DNA of 64,000 nucleotides, taken from assembly GCA_029844215.1 (NCBI GenBank), contig CM056725.1:42004485-42068484 (forward strand). Reading direction: 5' to 3'. This document shows, in pieces, positions 22,381 to 34,301 of this stretch (its first letter is position 1; each line of letters begins with the position of its first letter). Source of the stretch: Przewalskia tangutica (lineage: Eukaryota; Streptophyta; Magnoliopsida; Solanales; Solanaceae). The notes beneath the pieces were generated by a model. That model was not told the DNA's origin. It saw only the letters and a list, made by a program, of their open reading frames with translations, and did not search any database. The position numbers and the translations under genes are program-made.

Positions 22381-23190
22381 GAAGCGATAGATATAGATAT
22401 ATCTTTAACCTCTAGAGTTTTGTTTATGTGATAAGGTGAGTATACCTTAAGTGCTATGTTACGATGGCAGTGTGTTAGTTGTGATTAGAAATCTTGGTTA
22501 GTTAGCAGGTAAGATTTTGGGGGATAGAGAAGGTGTGAGCCTTAGAATGTTTTACGTAAAGACCTTAGAGGTAAGGCCATCTCGGGTAAAGGTGTAGTGT
22601 TATGTTTTACCCTTATAGGAGTGCATAGTGCACGTGAGCTATGTTACGGGATAAGTCACGAGTAGTGTGACATGAAGAGGATAGTTGAGCTAAGAAGACC
22701 GCTGGGTTTTCGTAGCGGGATTAGTGAGAGTTTTCCTTGAGGAGCTGGCGTTTGGCGTTGCGGGTCGGGTTGAGGCCACGTTGCGGGTCAACCGCGGCAT
22801 GTTCGGTGGTGAGGTCGGTTGTGGTGGTCCCGCCTTGTGATAGGGTCACGAGGGTGTTAGGCTCGAGTTTAGTTAACCAACGTACGATTTCATGAATGCA
22901 TTCGACCAGTAGTTGGGCCGAGGAGGTCAGCCGTGTTGTATTCTAGCAAAGACCGTTTACTCGGCAGAGGTTATGCGAGATGATATATCGAGAAAAGTTG
23001 TAAGGCTGCGAGGTGCCTACGCCACCTTATGATGACAGTGGAGCCGAGGCAGTGTTTTTGTTCTGGAAGTTTTGCCAAGCATGTGTTAAGAACTTCGGTG
23101 AGTCTCGAATCGCATTCGCCCTCGGGCCAGTGTTTGGATTTCAGGGATGGTTGTGGGGATTGTTGTCTCCTGTGGAGGTAGTGTTTAAGC
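22381..23190 (+). other. Non-coding spacer of E2
   Basis: From AGATATATCTTTAACC to the integrase remnant. Holds AAGGTGAGTATACC at about 22433-22447, a strong match to a 5' splice-donor consensus. Shared with A and E3, and in part with E4 (35460-35830). No coding frame seen. Confidence 0.65.
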
Positions 23191-24085
23191 TACCGTTTCA
23201 GTGTTCAGATGTCGCCTTTTTAAAGCCTTGTAGGGGCGGAAGTGTAAATTGCGATCGATTGGTTCGATGTTGGCAAGGTTCGATTAGTTGGTTGAGCTTG
23301 TTCCGGTAATTTGTGGATAGTGCGAAGCTTGTCTAGAAGAAGTTACAGCGGCTCGGAGGAATTGTGCGGATAATCGGCGGCGGCGCTTAGAGTTCGAGTT
23401 GGTCGGTCTTCTTGAAGGTACCACCCGGGTTGGGTGTGGCGAGTTTGGAATCTGAGAGGAACTTAGCGAGTTACTTTGGGCCACTTTTGAGTTCATGTGA
23501 AGAATAGGCGGGTTGCCTATATGTTAGCTTTTGCCGTCGAATTAGGAGGTTATGCGTCGGTCTTTTCGTATTGTTATGATCGGGAAAAGTATCGGAGATC
23601 CATCGAGTGTTCCCACTTAATGATGACCACGTTAGAGATAGTAGCCAGAGTTTTGGAAAGCGAAGCGATGTCGAAATGTGGAAAGAGTTCGGTATCTGAC
23701 ATCCTCGGGGATCGCATGCGGCCGGTACCATTTGTTGGGTCGTCGGACAAGGCTCGCGACAAAGTGACAAAAGTGGTACCATTTGTTAGGTCGCTGAGAA
23801 GGTTAATGCCTCGAGCAAAGTGACAAAGTGGTATCTGACGAGTAAAGAGAGAAGCGAGCATGTATGGCGGCGTAGATGTGATCATTTCTTTTTGTAAAGA
23901 GAAGGTCACGAAGGAAGTATATTTTAGACCCGGTGAGAAGTGTTTTGTGGTGATGATTAGAGGTGTTTTCCTCGTGGACTTAGATAGAAGTGTGTGCGCG
24001 GTGTTTACGTGGCGGTGTGGCGAGATTGTTCTCGTAAGTATAGTAGTGAAGACTATCTTGTGGCGTTTGTTTGAGACTTAGAAGG
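23191..24085 (+). pseudogene. Decayed integrase/chromodomain end of E2
   Basis: About 23195-23290 gives the integrase-end residues (Q-M-S-P-F, G-R-K-C, I-G-F-D-V type) broken by a stop and indels. 23570-23650 keeps a trace of the I-G-D-P-S and P-L-N-D pattern found at the start of chromodomains in this group. Not functional. Confidence 0.55.
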
Positions 24086-24119
24086 AACATTCGGGACGAA
24101 TGTTTCTAAGAGAGGAGAA
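24086..24119 (+). other. Inverted repeat and polypurine tract of E2
   Basis: AACATTCGGGACGAATGTT at 24086-24104, then TCTAAGAGAGGAGAA up to the 3' LTR. Confidence 0.75.
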
Positions 24120-27100
24120 TGTTATACCAGTATTTCACGAGTATGTGCGCGAGGGCGTGCGTAGAAAAGTTTGTGCCTTAAAGTGCTTGGCGAATTTTAT
24201 TTGTGCATAACACGGTTAGAGTCGTTTTTAGTGAAAGCGTTTTCCTGACTTTCGTAGGGAATTTCGGCTATGTCATTTTAATTTTTGCGGATTTTTCCAG
24301 AGGCGAAACATTTTTGGCCAGAGAGGCGACACTTGTCACCCTCCCATTGGAGCACGTTAGGCGGTAAAAGAGGTGGGCGAATTGGTCATTGTTGGTCAAG
24401 GGTTGGTAGGATATTTTGTGGTAGATGGATAAGGTGCACTTGGCAAGATCTTGGCCCTACACTTGCCTTGCACTTGGCAAGATCTTGGCCATTGGTTGGC
24501 CTTTGCTAGCTATAAATACCACCCCTTTGGAAGACTTATTCATCCTAAAATGTTCTAAGTCTTAGAAATCCTCCCTCCTCTTGTTTGACTCTCGTCAAGC
24601 CCACTCCCTAGATAGGCCACTTGTGGCGAGCCTCCACTCCCCTTTGTGGTGTGGCGTAGGGTACCCCTAGCCTAGTTGTTTTCGTATAATACCCCCTTGA
24701 TAGAAATACCCTCAAAAGTATTGTTATAATGCCCAAATTACCTTAGCCATATACCTTGTTGTATTCTAAGGTTATACCTATCTGAAAAGCCAAATACTAT
24801 TATACTTACCGTCGGTCACCAAACCGAAACCCTAAGGAAAATCTCCATGGTTAGTTGGAGTTGTATGTAGAAGTTGGTTAGAACTTCTAAGGGTAGTTTG
24901 GAGCGGGTTGGAGCGCCGCGGAGTTGGAGCTAAGCGATTGCCGGATCGACTTTAACTCGGATAATTATGGGTTTATCGAGGTAAAAATCTTGTCCTCTAT
25001 TGTAATTGGAATTTGCATATTGTTTGAATATATAGTTGAAGTATACTATATATAGGCGAAGCGTAGTTATCGGTGATGCCTCGGCTTAAGCTGAATAATA
25101 CTTACAGCGATGTCTTGCGACTTAAGCTGAATTTAAGAAAATCTTGAGCGTAATCACATAGGGTGTATTACGGTAGACTTGTGTAGTAGTGTAGTGGAGT
25201 ATAATTGTGCAGTTGGGGTTAAATGTATAACCCACTTGGTTGGCTTGGTGGCGGCCTCGATAGAGGAGGAGTTTCTGTTGTTGCGGGGGGAATTTGCTTT
25301 TTTTTACGTAGAATGTTCTCTGAAGAGACCTTATGTTAATAAGAGCCTTGTGGCCTTATAGGTGGAAGTACTATGCGTGGCGCGATCTACTTGGCTTAGG
25401 GAGTAGCGGCGGTTTGAAGGTACTTGGGCGTTTTGCTATTAGTCGATAATCGTCGCGAGGTATGTGAACCTCTTCCTATCTCTTCTAGCATGATATGTGT
25501 GAACTATGTAGTGCGGTGAGCGTCATGTGCTAAATGTATGTGATTGGTTTAAAACATAAAGTGTTATAACGACTTTATGGGAAGTTGGTTATAATGACTT
25601 TATGTTGGTAAGAAAATACATGTGGTTTTAAAAGTCTTGATTTGAACTATAAGCGGCTTGTTATGTGTTAATAAAGAACTTGAAGTATTTCAAAAGATTT
25701 TGAATCATTTTAAAGAAGAAGTAATACTTGGTTTTGAAAACTTAAGAGTTATACTAGCTTTATGGGAAGTTAGGTATAGCGACTTAAGAATGTTTCTTGA
25801 TTTGGAAATCGAGAATGTGTATCGACAAACCAACTGCAGCGTTAATAAAGGAAATGTTTTGAATAATTAAGTATTATTAAAACCGGTAGAAACCTCCATG
25901 CATAGAAAGTGAGATGAGACAAAATGATATTTCTAGATCATTTCTTTGTAATAAGATTGTAATAAACAAGAATATCCTACTCATATAAGGCTTAGGTTTC
26001 TCAGTTGTTTAAAGGAGAATTATATTCTTAAATGAATGAGACTATGAACTACGAAACCTTTCTAAAATGAGAAACTTGAACATTGGAAATTAGGCAAACT
26101 TGAACATTGGAAAGAATGTTGCTACTTGATTTTACAAAGAGGAGTAATTGATTTACTTAAGAAAATAATCACTCTATTTTCATATACTACGGATATTGTG
26201 TGACTTTTGTGAAAGTAACGTATCTTTTAAAGAGTTAATGTATGAAGTACTTTGGGGATAAAAAAAACCCGATCTTGTTAATCATATAGTAGGAAGTACC
26301 TTGTGTGAACAACTTGATTGTATTGGTTTGTGATAGCCTTATAATACTTTCTTGTTGCTTTGATAAGTAAACGTGTTAGGATGCTACGTGTGTTAGTATC
26401 TTGTGATGTTTGTGTAAAGGGGTTTCCCTTGATTGTGCTTATTAACTATCAGTCGTTATGATAGTATTGTGGCATTCATCTCTTGAGATGATTAGGGGTT
26501 AAGCGCCTCCGTGCGGGGGTAGACTCGGCGGTCGATGGACCTATGATTCGAGAATACCTCATGCAGTCGGGGGCTATCGCGAGCTACGAGTTCGAGTTAG
26601 TGTCGTCCTTTATGGGCATGCGGTCGCTTGTGGCCGTGCGGACTCGGAAGTCGGGGCGATCTTGGGAGTAGCTACCCTCGATGCGGGGAATGCCTCATGC
26701 GGGCCGAAGAGATTGGCCTATGCGGAGCTGCGGGAAGGTCCACGACTAGGCGCGCACATTAGATACTGCGGGCAAGTGGCGGCTTTGATCATGTGGCGGT
26801 GCAGACGAATCTTATAATCTGATTCATGACCTTGTTGGTGCGTAGGTGTTAGTAGTCGGCTATGCCTTCGTACTTACCGTGCGGTGTTATTATAGCGCAG
26901 TGGGACCTGGTGTTCATGTGTGTTCCTTAGTGCTTTTATATCATAAACTGCCGGCAGTGAGGAATGTGTCCCACGGGCACGATTGATGTTGTGGGCGTGA
27001 GACCCACTGTTATGTTCTTTTGTGATGACTTGAGGGCGTGAGTCCCTTACTTGATATGACTGCTGAGTTATTGTAAAACTGTAGCTTGGTTATCATACAT

Positions 27101-27582
27101 GTCTCTGCTTTGTATAGACTACTATGATTTCATTTCTGATATTTATTTTGATTTCACATACTCGGTACTGTTGTCTGACCTCGCTTGAAGCTGCGTTCAT
27201 CCGCGAGTTGAGAGTACACGATCGTTGATCCTAGCTCTCGGTCCGCAGTTTGGCGTTTGGGAAGCTCCGTTTCTCGGAGGCTTATCGGTGGTATAGTCCT
27301 GTCGTAGTAAGTGTTTACATTCGGGGGTTTGGCGGGGGCCTGTCCGCCGTTGTTGTCGTATCATTCTTAGAAGTGCAGAAATGCTGTTGTGGCGGGGTTT
27401 GTAAAAAGTTAAAGCTATTCATGTTAAAAGTTGTCATTTATACATATGCCGAAAGGCAAGTTCTTCTCATATTATTGTTTCATATTTCATAATATGTCTT
27501 GTATCGTTTATGTTCGTGATTACTCGATGTTGTGTCACTAGGGTGCGGGTAAGGCACGATCCACGGGCCATTTGGTCGTCGT
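24120..27582 (+). mobile_element. 3' LTR of E2 (uninterrupted)
   Basis: Starts TGTTATACCAG and aligns with 8448-8999 plus 18520-21403. TATAAATA at 24511-24518, the twin promoter repeat at about 24436-24490, and the GC-rich repeat block at about 26510-26800. The 3' end is blurred: TTGGTCGTCGTGGCAC in place of TTGGTCGTGACA. The gag of A resumes with CTCTGTAGCC. Confidence 0.88.
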
Positions 27583-28016
27583 GGCACACTCTGTAGCCAA
27601 ATCCATATCTAATGTAAGTCGCCTATGCGCAATCTAAATTCACTGTTCGTCATTGGGCGAAGGTTCAAATATCATGGCGCGGTAAGGAGCTGTGCCGCCG
27701 TGCTAAACTCTGTGGGGCTAGTGGCGTCGCAAAACTCCCGAATGAAGCACCACCCGGTGATGATTGGGCTGTGCCGCCACGTAACCCTACTCTGCTCGCG
27801 GCTCCGCCAGTGCCTTGCCCTCTGGGCGGGTTGCCTGCGCGGAGCATAGCGGTAAGGGAAGAAATCGTTAGAGGTCCGACTGACACGACTCACAGGCACG
27901 ATCTCGAGTGAGAAGAATAGAAACCAATCTAAATACCTATAGCCTCCGATTATTGGTGTGGTGCACAACACAGCGATGTCGAACTTGGATCTGATGCGTA
28001 GACACGCCAGGATTAA
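27583..28016 (-). pseudogene. gag start of A
   Basis: On the minus strand a frame opening at 27886 runs to a stop at 27665 and gives a Gly/Arg/Ser-rich protein start (for example G-N-P-P-R-G-Q-G-T-G-G-A) that aligns with the gag openings of E2 and E3. After the TGA that ends it, the reading continues as gag DNA toward 27583 without an open frame. Between the primer-binding site and the start lies the short untranslated leader, which aligns with 21420-21600. Confidence 0.6.
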
Positions 28017-28029
28017 GCGCTCGATACCA
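28017..28029 (-). other. Primer-binding site of A
   Basis: TGGTATCGAGCGC on the minus strand, four bases after the LTR end at 28034. Initiator Met-tRNA type. Confidence 0.85.
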
Positions 28030-28033
28030 CTTT

Positions 28034-30729
28034 TGTCACGACCGAACAGGGCGTGGTGGTGCCTACCGGGCACCCTAGTGACCACAACATCGAGTGTCGG
28101 TGAACATAAAACAAGACATGAAAATATTATGAAGTAAAAAGCGATGTCGGAGAAAACTTGCCTTCGGCGTATATATATAAATCAATTTTTAAAGCTGAGC
28201 GATTACATCCCATTACAACTCTGCCTGGCGATTACTACGGACCTAAGAATGATACGACAACGATGGCGGGGCGGGCCGCCGTACCCTGAATGTAAATACC
28301 TAACGACGGGGACTATACGGCTGATAAGCCTCGGAAGCGGAGCTTCCCATCTGAACTGTGACCCGAACTAGGATCGGCGGTGTACCTCGACTGCGGCATG
28401 AGCGCGGCCGAGGTCGATCTGGCGGTACCAAGTATGTGAAACATGAAGATCGTAAATGAAATCATAGTAGTCTATAAGCGGGAGACATGTATGATAACAA
28501 ACTACGATTCACAATAAATAGCGATCATGTCTGTCGAGACTCGCGCCTCAAGTCACGGCTCGATATAACAATGGGTCTCACGCCCGCATCAATCATGCGT
28601 GGAATACCTTATCCGCATCGTGATCAATGATAGAAAAGCACGAGAATACACGAACAACGGGTCCGCTGTATCAAATAAAGCGATGCGAGGTAAATGCGAA
28701 GGCATGGCGACTACTAACACCAGTACTAACAGTCATAAGCGTATCATGATATCTGTCTGCAGGCGTCACATGATCAAAGCCGATCGCTCGCGATATCAAA
28801 TGTGCGCGTCTAGCCACAGAACTCCGACTCGCGTAGGCTGTCAATCGTAGGCGCATGAGGTATAACCCGCGTCGGTAGCTACTCCGGCGTCGTCTGAACT
28901 CGCGATCGCGTAGCGCGTAAAGCGTGACCGTAAGGCACGCTAACACGGAACTCTCGTAGCTCCGCGTAGGCCCGAGGACCGCGTGGTATTCTCGAATCAT
29001 GGTCCCGGACACTGGAAGTCTACCGCGTCGGGCGACAACCGGAAACACGGTGAGTGGTATAATACCAGCATAACGGTTTATCGTTTAAACAACATAAGCG
29101 CAATCGAGGAAAACCGGCTGACACGTCACGAATCTTATCACACGTAGCATCTAATATGATTACTTATCAAATCAACACGAAGGTATTACAAGGCTATCAT
29201 GAGCCAATACAATCAAGTTATCCTGGCATACACAGGTACTTTCTGCTATATGATTAACGAATCGGGTTTTATCCCCCAAAGTACTTTATACAATAACTCT
29301 TTAAAGATATGTTACTTTCACAAAAGTCACACAATACGTAGTATATAACAATAGAGTGATTATCTTTTGAAGTAAATCAAAACACTTCTCTTAGTAAAAC
29401 CAAGTAACAACATTCTTTTCAAGCGTCAAGTTTGCCTAATTTCAAATGTTCACGTTTCTTATTTTAGAAAGGTTTAAGTAGTTCTAGCCTTATTTATTTA
29501 AGAATATAATTCTCTTTTAAACCATTTGAAACATAAGCCTTATATGTGGTAGGATATTCTTGTTTATAACAATCTTATTCGGCGACCATGACCTAGGAAA
29601 TATCATTTTGTCTCATCTTAGCTTATGCGGATGGAAGTTTCTCTGGTTTTAATAATACTTAATCTGTCAAAACATTTCCTTTTATTAACGCTGCGATGGT
29701 TTGTCGATCTGATACGATTTCGAAATCGATAAAAACATTCTTAAGCGTTATACCTAACTTCCCGTAAAGCTAGTATAACTCTTAAGTTTTCAAAAACAAG
29801 TATTACTTGAGTTCTTTATTAACACATAACAAGCGGTTATAGTTTAAATGGATTTACCTTTTAAAAACCACAGTATTTTCTTACCAACGTAAAGTTATAA
29901 CGACTTCCCGTAAAGCGTTATAACACTTATGTTTAAACCAATCATCACGTTTAGCGTATGCGTCTCTACTACATAGTTCACACATATCATGCTAGAATAG
30001 ATAGGAAGAGGTTCACATACCTCGCGACAGTATCGACTAATGTAGCGCTCAGTACCTCAGTGATCGTACTCCTTAAGCCAAGTAGATCGCCACCGTGAAT
30101 CTTTGACCTATAAGGCCACAGCGCTTATTAACATCTAGATCTTATCGTAGAACATTCTACAAAAAATTCGCACCTCCACAGCGGCGTAAATCTCTCTATC
30201 GAAGCTATCAAGCCAGAAGTTTATAAATCTAACCGGCGTGTACAATTCTACTTCACGATGTCTTACCAAGTCTCTTTATGTCTGATCTATGTAATTACGA
30301 TTCGATTCTTTTATTCTTGAGCTTAAGTCAAACATTGCCAGACTACGTTGATTCTATATAGTATACTCAACTATATATTCTAACAACATGTAATTTCCAA
30401 TTACAATAGAGACAAGATAATTACCTCGATAAGCCCATAATTATCAGTTTAAATGTCGATCTGAGCAAGGTTTAGCTCTACGCCGTGCGCTCAGGCCAGC
30501 TCAAACAACCTTAGAATTTCTAACCAACTTACTACTACTCCAACTAACTATGGAGATTTTCCTTGGGTTTCGGTTTTGTGGTGGGAAGTATAATAGTATT
30601 TACGGGTTTTAGTATAGGTATAACCTTAGAATACTACAAGGTATATGGCTAAGGTATTTTGGGCATTATAACAATACTTTTGAGTATTTCTACCAGGAGG
30701 GTATTTATCGAAAACTACTAGGCTAGGGG
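28034..30729 (-). mobile_element. 5' LTR of A, 3' part
   Basis: Reverse complement of the A/E2-type LTR from its TGACA end at 28034 up to the E4 insertion at 30730. The GC-rich repeat block is at about 28680-29040. Aligns with 1-2100. No gene. Confidence 0.88.
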
Positions 30730-31141
30730 TGTTATACCCGTATTTCAGGTATATGCGTATGGGCGTGCGTCTGAGAAATTGAGCCTTAAGTTAGGCATTG
30801 GATTCGAAATTTGGGCACAAGTGCGATTAAGTCGTTTTACGGCGAAGCGTTTCCCTGACTTACGTTGGAAAAATTCGGCTATGTCATTTAGTATTTTTGC
30901 GGATTTTTAGAGCGGCGGAACATTTTTGGACCAACGGGAGGGTGACACTTGTCACCCTCGTTGGGCGACAAAGAGGAGGCTTGGCCTTGGCCGATTGGTC
31001 CCTCGCTTTTGTGCCTTGCTTTGTGGCTTGTTTTGTGGAGTGTTTTGTGGAGTGTTTTGTGGGTGCGCTTGGCTTGATCTTGGCCTTACACTTGCCTTGC
31101 ACATGGCTTGATCTTGGCCGTTGGTTGGCCTTTGGTTTTGC

Positions 31142-31149
31142 TATAAATA
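31142..31149 (+). promoter_or_regulatory. TATA box of the E4 5' LTR
   Basis: TATAAATA, 413 bases into the LTR; upstream lie TTGGCCGTTGGTTGGCC and, further up, repeated TGTTTTGTGGAG words. Its partner in the 3' LTR is at 36499-36506. Confidence 0.7.
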
Positions 31150-33037
31150 CCCCTCTCTTTGAAGACTTCTTCATCCACTCTTCACTTGCCTAAGTCTTGA
31201 GAACCCTCCTCCTCTTGTTGACTCTCGTCAGAGCCCTCTCCACTTGTGAAGGCCTTTTGGCGAAACCTTCCCCCTTTGTGAGCCTAAAGCGAGAACACCC
31301 CCCTTAGGGTGTTGTTCTCGTGTGGTACCACTTTTGTGGTATTGAAATACTCATCAGTATTGTTATAATGCCCAAATACCTTAATATATACCTTGTAGTA
31401 TTCCAAAGTTACCTCTATCGTAGAGTCAGGATACTACCTTTTGTCCTTTAGTCTCAAACCAGAAACCACAAGGAAACCTTCTGTTGGTTGAAGTTTTGGA
31501 GTAAGTTAGTTAGAACTTAGGGTTGTTTGGAGTGGATTGGAGCACTCGGAGTAGGAGCTAAACCTTGCTCGGGAAGCGACTTTAAACTCGGATAATTTTG
31601 GGCTTATCGAGGTAAATATCTTGTCCCCTATTGTAATTGGAAATTACATAAGTGTTGAATATATAGTATTATGGCAATGTCTTTTGACTTAAGCTGAAGA
31701 ATGAAGAATTGAGCAGTAATCACATAGTAGGATAATAAAGAGAAGAAGCTGACGTAATTACCTAGGGTTGTATTCTGATGAACTTATGTAGCATTCTTGT
31801 GTAGTAGAATTATGCAGCGTCAGGTTAGGCGTGTTAACCCCCGCAGTTGGCTTGGTGGCCAGGCCTCGATGAAGGAGGAGATTTCTGTTGTTGCGGGGAG
31901 AGTCTTTGCCAATTTTACGTAGAATATGGAGCGATGAGATCTAGATGTTAATAAAGCGCCTTGTGGCCTTATAGGTTGAAGTACTACGTGTGGTGCGATC
32001 TGCGTGGCTTAAGGAGTAGCCGGCGGTTTGAAGTACTTGGGCGTTTTGCTAGTAGTCGGCACTCGTCGCGGTATGTGAACCTCTTCCTATCTCTTCGGCA
32101 TGATATGTGTGAACTATGTATGCGGTGAAGCGTCGTGTGTTAGTGTGTTTGATTGTTTTTAAAACATAAAGTGTTATAACGGCGTTATGGGCAGTTGGTT
32201 ATAACAGCTGTATGTAGGTAAGAAAATACTTTGTGGTTTTAAAAGGGAACGAATGTGAATTATAACTGGCTTGTTATAATAAAGAACTTGATGTATTTCA
32301 AAAGATTTCTAAATCGTTTTGAAGGAGAGTAACACTTGGTTTTAAAGGTTTTAAAAGAGTTATACTAGCTTGATGGGGAGTTAGGTATAATGTCTTAAGA
32401 GGTAAAGAAAATGGTTTACTGATGTTAGAAGTTAAGAGACTTGATCTTATAAGATAAGAGACTTAACTTATTTGTTTTAAATGTGAATGTTTGTGTGAAA
32501 CCTCATTCGTGAGTAATGAGTACTTGGTTTTATTTAAAGGATAATGTTTCTTGATTTGGAAATCGAATGTGTATCGACAGGACCCTTTGCGGCGTTAATA
32601 AAGGAAAATGTATTGAATAATGATGAATTGTATTAAAACCAGTAGAAACCTCCATCTGCATAGAAACTAAGATGAGACAAAATGATATTACATTTTCTAG
32701 ATCATGGCTGCTGTAATAAGAATGTTGTCAACAAGAATAACCTCCTCTCCGTGAGGCATATATTACTCAATTGTTCTAAAGCGGAACCAGTGATTAAGTT
32801 TATGAACTATGAAACCATTTGAAAATGAGGAGCTTGAGTAATTGAAACTAGGCAAAGCGGAACTTAGGAAAGAATGTTGTTACTTGATTTTGAAAAGGAA
32901 TGTGGGTTGGTCATTCTAATACTACGGGTATCGGGTGACTTTGATAAGTAATGGATCTCTTTTAAAGAATTTAACGTACGTAGTACTTTAGGGTTGAAAC
33001 CCGGACTTTGGCATAAAATGAAGGTACTTTGAGTGAT

Positions 33038-33112
33038 GTGAAGCTTGCCTATGCTTGTTGTGGTGAAACATTCCTATGCTTGTTGTTGTGAAACTTGCCT
33101 ATGCTTGTGATG
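33038..33112 (+). repeat. Three 25-bp tandem units in the E4 LTR
   Basis: Units begin GTGAAGCTTGCC, GTGAAACATTCC and GTGAAACTTGCC at 33038, 33063 and 33088, each with CTATGCTTGT. The same three units, with the same differences between them, are at 38408-38482 in the other LTR. Confidence 0.9.
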
Positions 33113-34107
33113 ATAGCCTTTGTTGTGCAAGTGTGGTGTTTACGTATTCTGGCGTCTCGATAGAGGCGGTGGGTGGTTGAGGTTTCTTCTTGTTCGGCTG
33201 GGTATCGGTGGTGGCTCTGCGTACTGCCGTCTGCGTGGCGATTGACCTTGGTATCGGTAGTCGACCCTCGCGCTTGCCGTTCGGTGTAGTGGTGAAGTCT
33301 CGTGTCTGACCTTGGTCACAGTGGTCAACCTCGTACTTGCCGGTCGACTCGTGGCCGGCCTTGAGTATCCGATGTCGGCTCTCGCACTTGCCGTGTCGGC
33401 CGTGTTTGTGGTTGCATTGTATTATTAGCGCGGTCGGATCCGGTAGTTGTACTTGTCTGTCACGGTTTTATGACACAGTGGGACACAGTGTTCATGTATA
33501 CTCCTTGGTATTGTTATATCATAAAGCTAGGCGGTGAGGAAGAAATTCCACGGGCAGTGATAATTTGGAGGCGTGAGTCCACTGTCTTGATATGCTTGGT
33601 TATATGTTATATCTTGTAGTTTGGTCATCATACATGTCTCTGCTTTATATAGACTATATGATTTCATTTCTGATGTTGTGATTTCACATACTTAGTACTG
33701 TTATGCGACCTCGCCCGAGTGCGTTAAATCTGCATGAGTAAAAGGTACATCGGTGTCGATCCATTTTAGGATCACCTTTTGGCGTATTGGAAAGCTCCGT
33801 TCCTTGGAGGCTTATCTTTGGTATGTTACCACAGTGCAGTAGATGCTTATACATTCGGGGTATGGCGGGGCCCTGTCCGTCATAGTTGTGTAAATCTTAA
33901 GTGCATGCCTTTGTTGTGGCGGGGTTGTAAAAGGATTAAAGCTGTTGGGTTTTATGTATATCACGAAGGCAAGCTGTTTTGGTTGCTTTGTTTATTTATT
34001 ATATCTCTTGTTTCATGATTCATGTTTTATTTTTCCATGGTTTTCTCGATGTTGTATCATTAGGGTGCGGGGTAAGGCACGATGCGGGCGGGTTGGGCGT
34101 TACAAAG

Positions 34108-34120
34108 TGGTATCGAGCGA
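34108..34120 (+). other. Primer-binding site of E4
   Basis: TGGTATCGAGCGA, three bases after the LTR end; initiator Met-tRNA type. Confidence 0.85.
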
Positions 34121-34301
34121 TTAATCCTCGGAAAGTGTCTGAACCGTGTCTAGTAAGTGCGGATTATCGGTGTGTTGTGCACCACATCTATAATCGAGGC
34201 TATAGGACATTTAGGATTGGTTTCCATTCTTCTCATTACGAGATCGTGCCTTAGAGGCGTGTGATAAGATTGGACCCTCGGCGTGTTTCGTTTTTACGAT
34301 T

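Larger units (their letters stand above)
8448..27582 (+). mobile_element. Element E2: reduced Ty3/gypsy element holding E3 in its 5' LTR
   Basis: 5' LTR in two parts (8448-8999 and 18520-21403, together 3436 bp), primer-binding site at 21408, interior 21404-24119 and 3' LTR 24120-27582 (3463 bp). The interior has only a gag remnant, the shared spacer and a decayed integrase end; PR, RT and RNase H are missing. On either side the host is the gag of A: GGTAC precedes the element, and the right junction is blurred (see findings). E2 must have moved with proteins from another element. Confidence 0.85.
30730..34104 (+). mobile_element. 5' LTR of E4
   Basis: TGTTATACCCG...GGCGTTACA. GTGACACTTGTCACC at about 30952-30966, TATAAATA at 31142-31149, a threefold 25-bp repeat at 33038-33112, and a GC-rich block with degenerate copies of GGTATCGGTAGTCGACCCTC-type units at about 33150-33400. 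Confidence 0.92.

Noticed and set aside
27672..28085. 137-codon minus-strand frame
   Set aside because: It crosses the LTR end, primer-binding site and leader of A; the gag start lies in another frame at 27886-27665.
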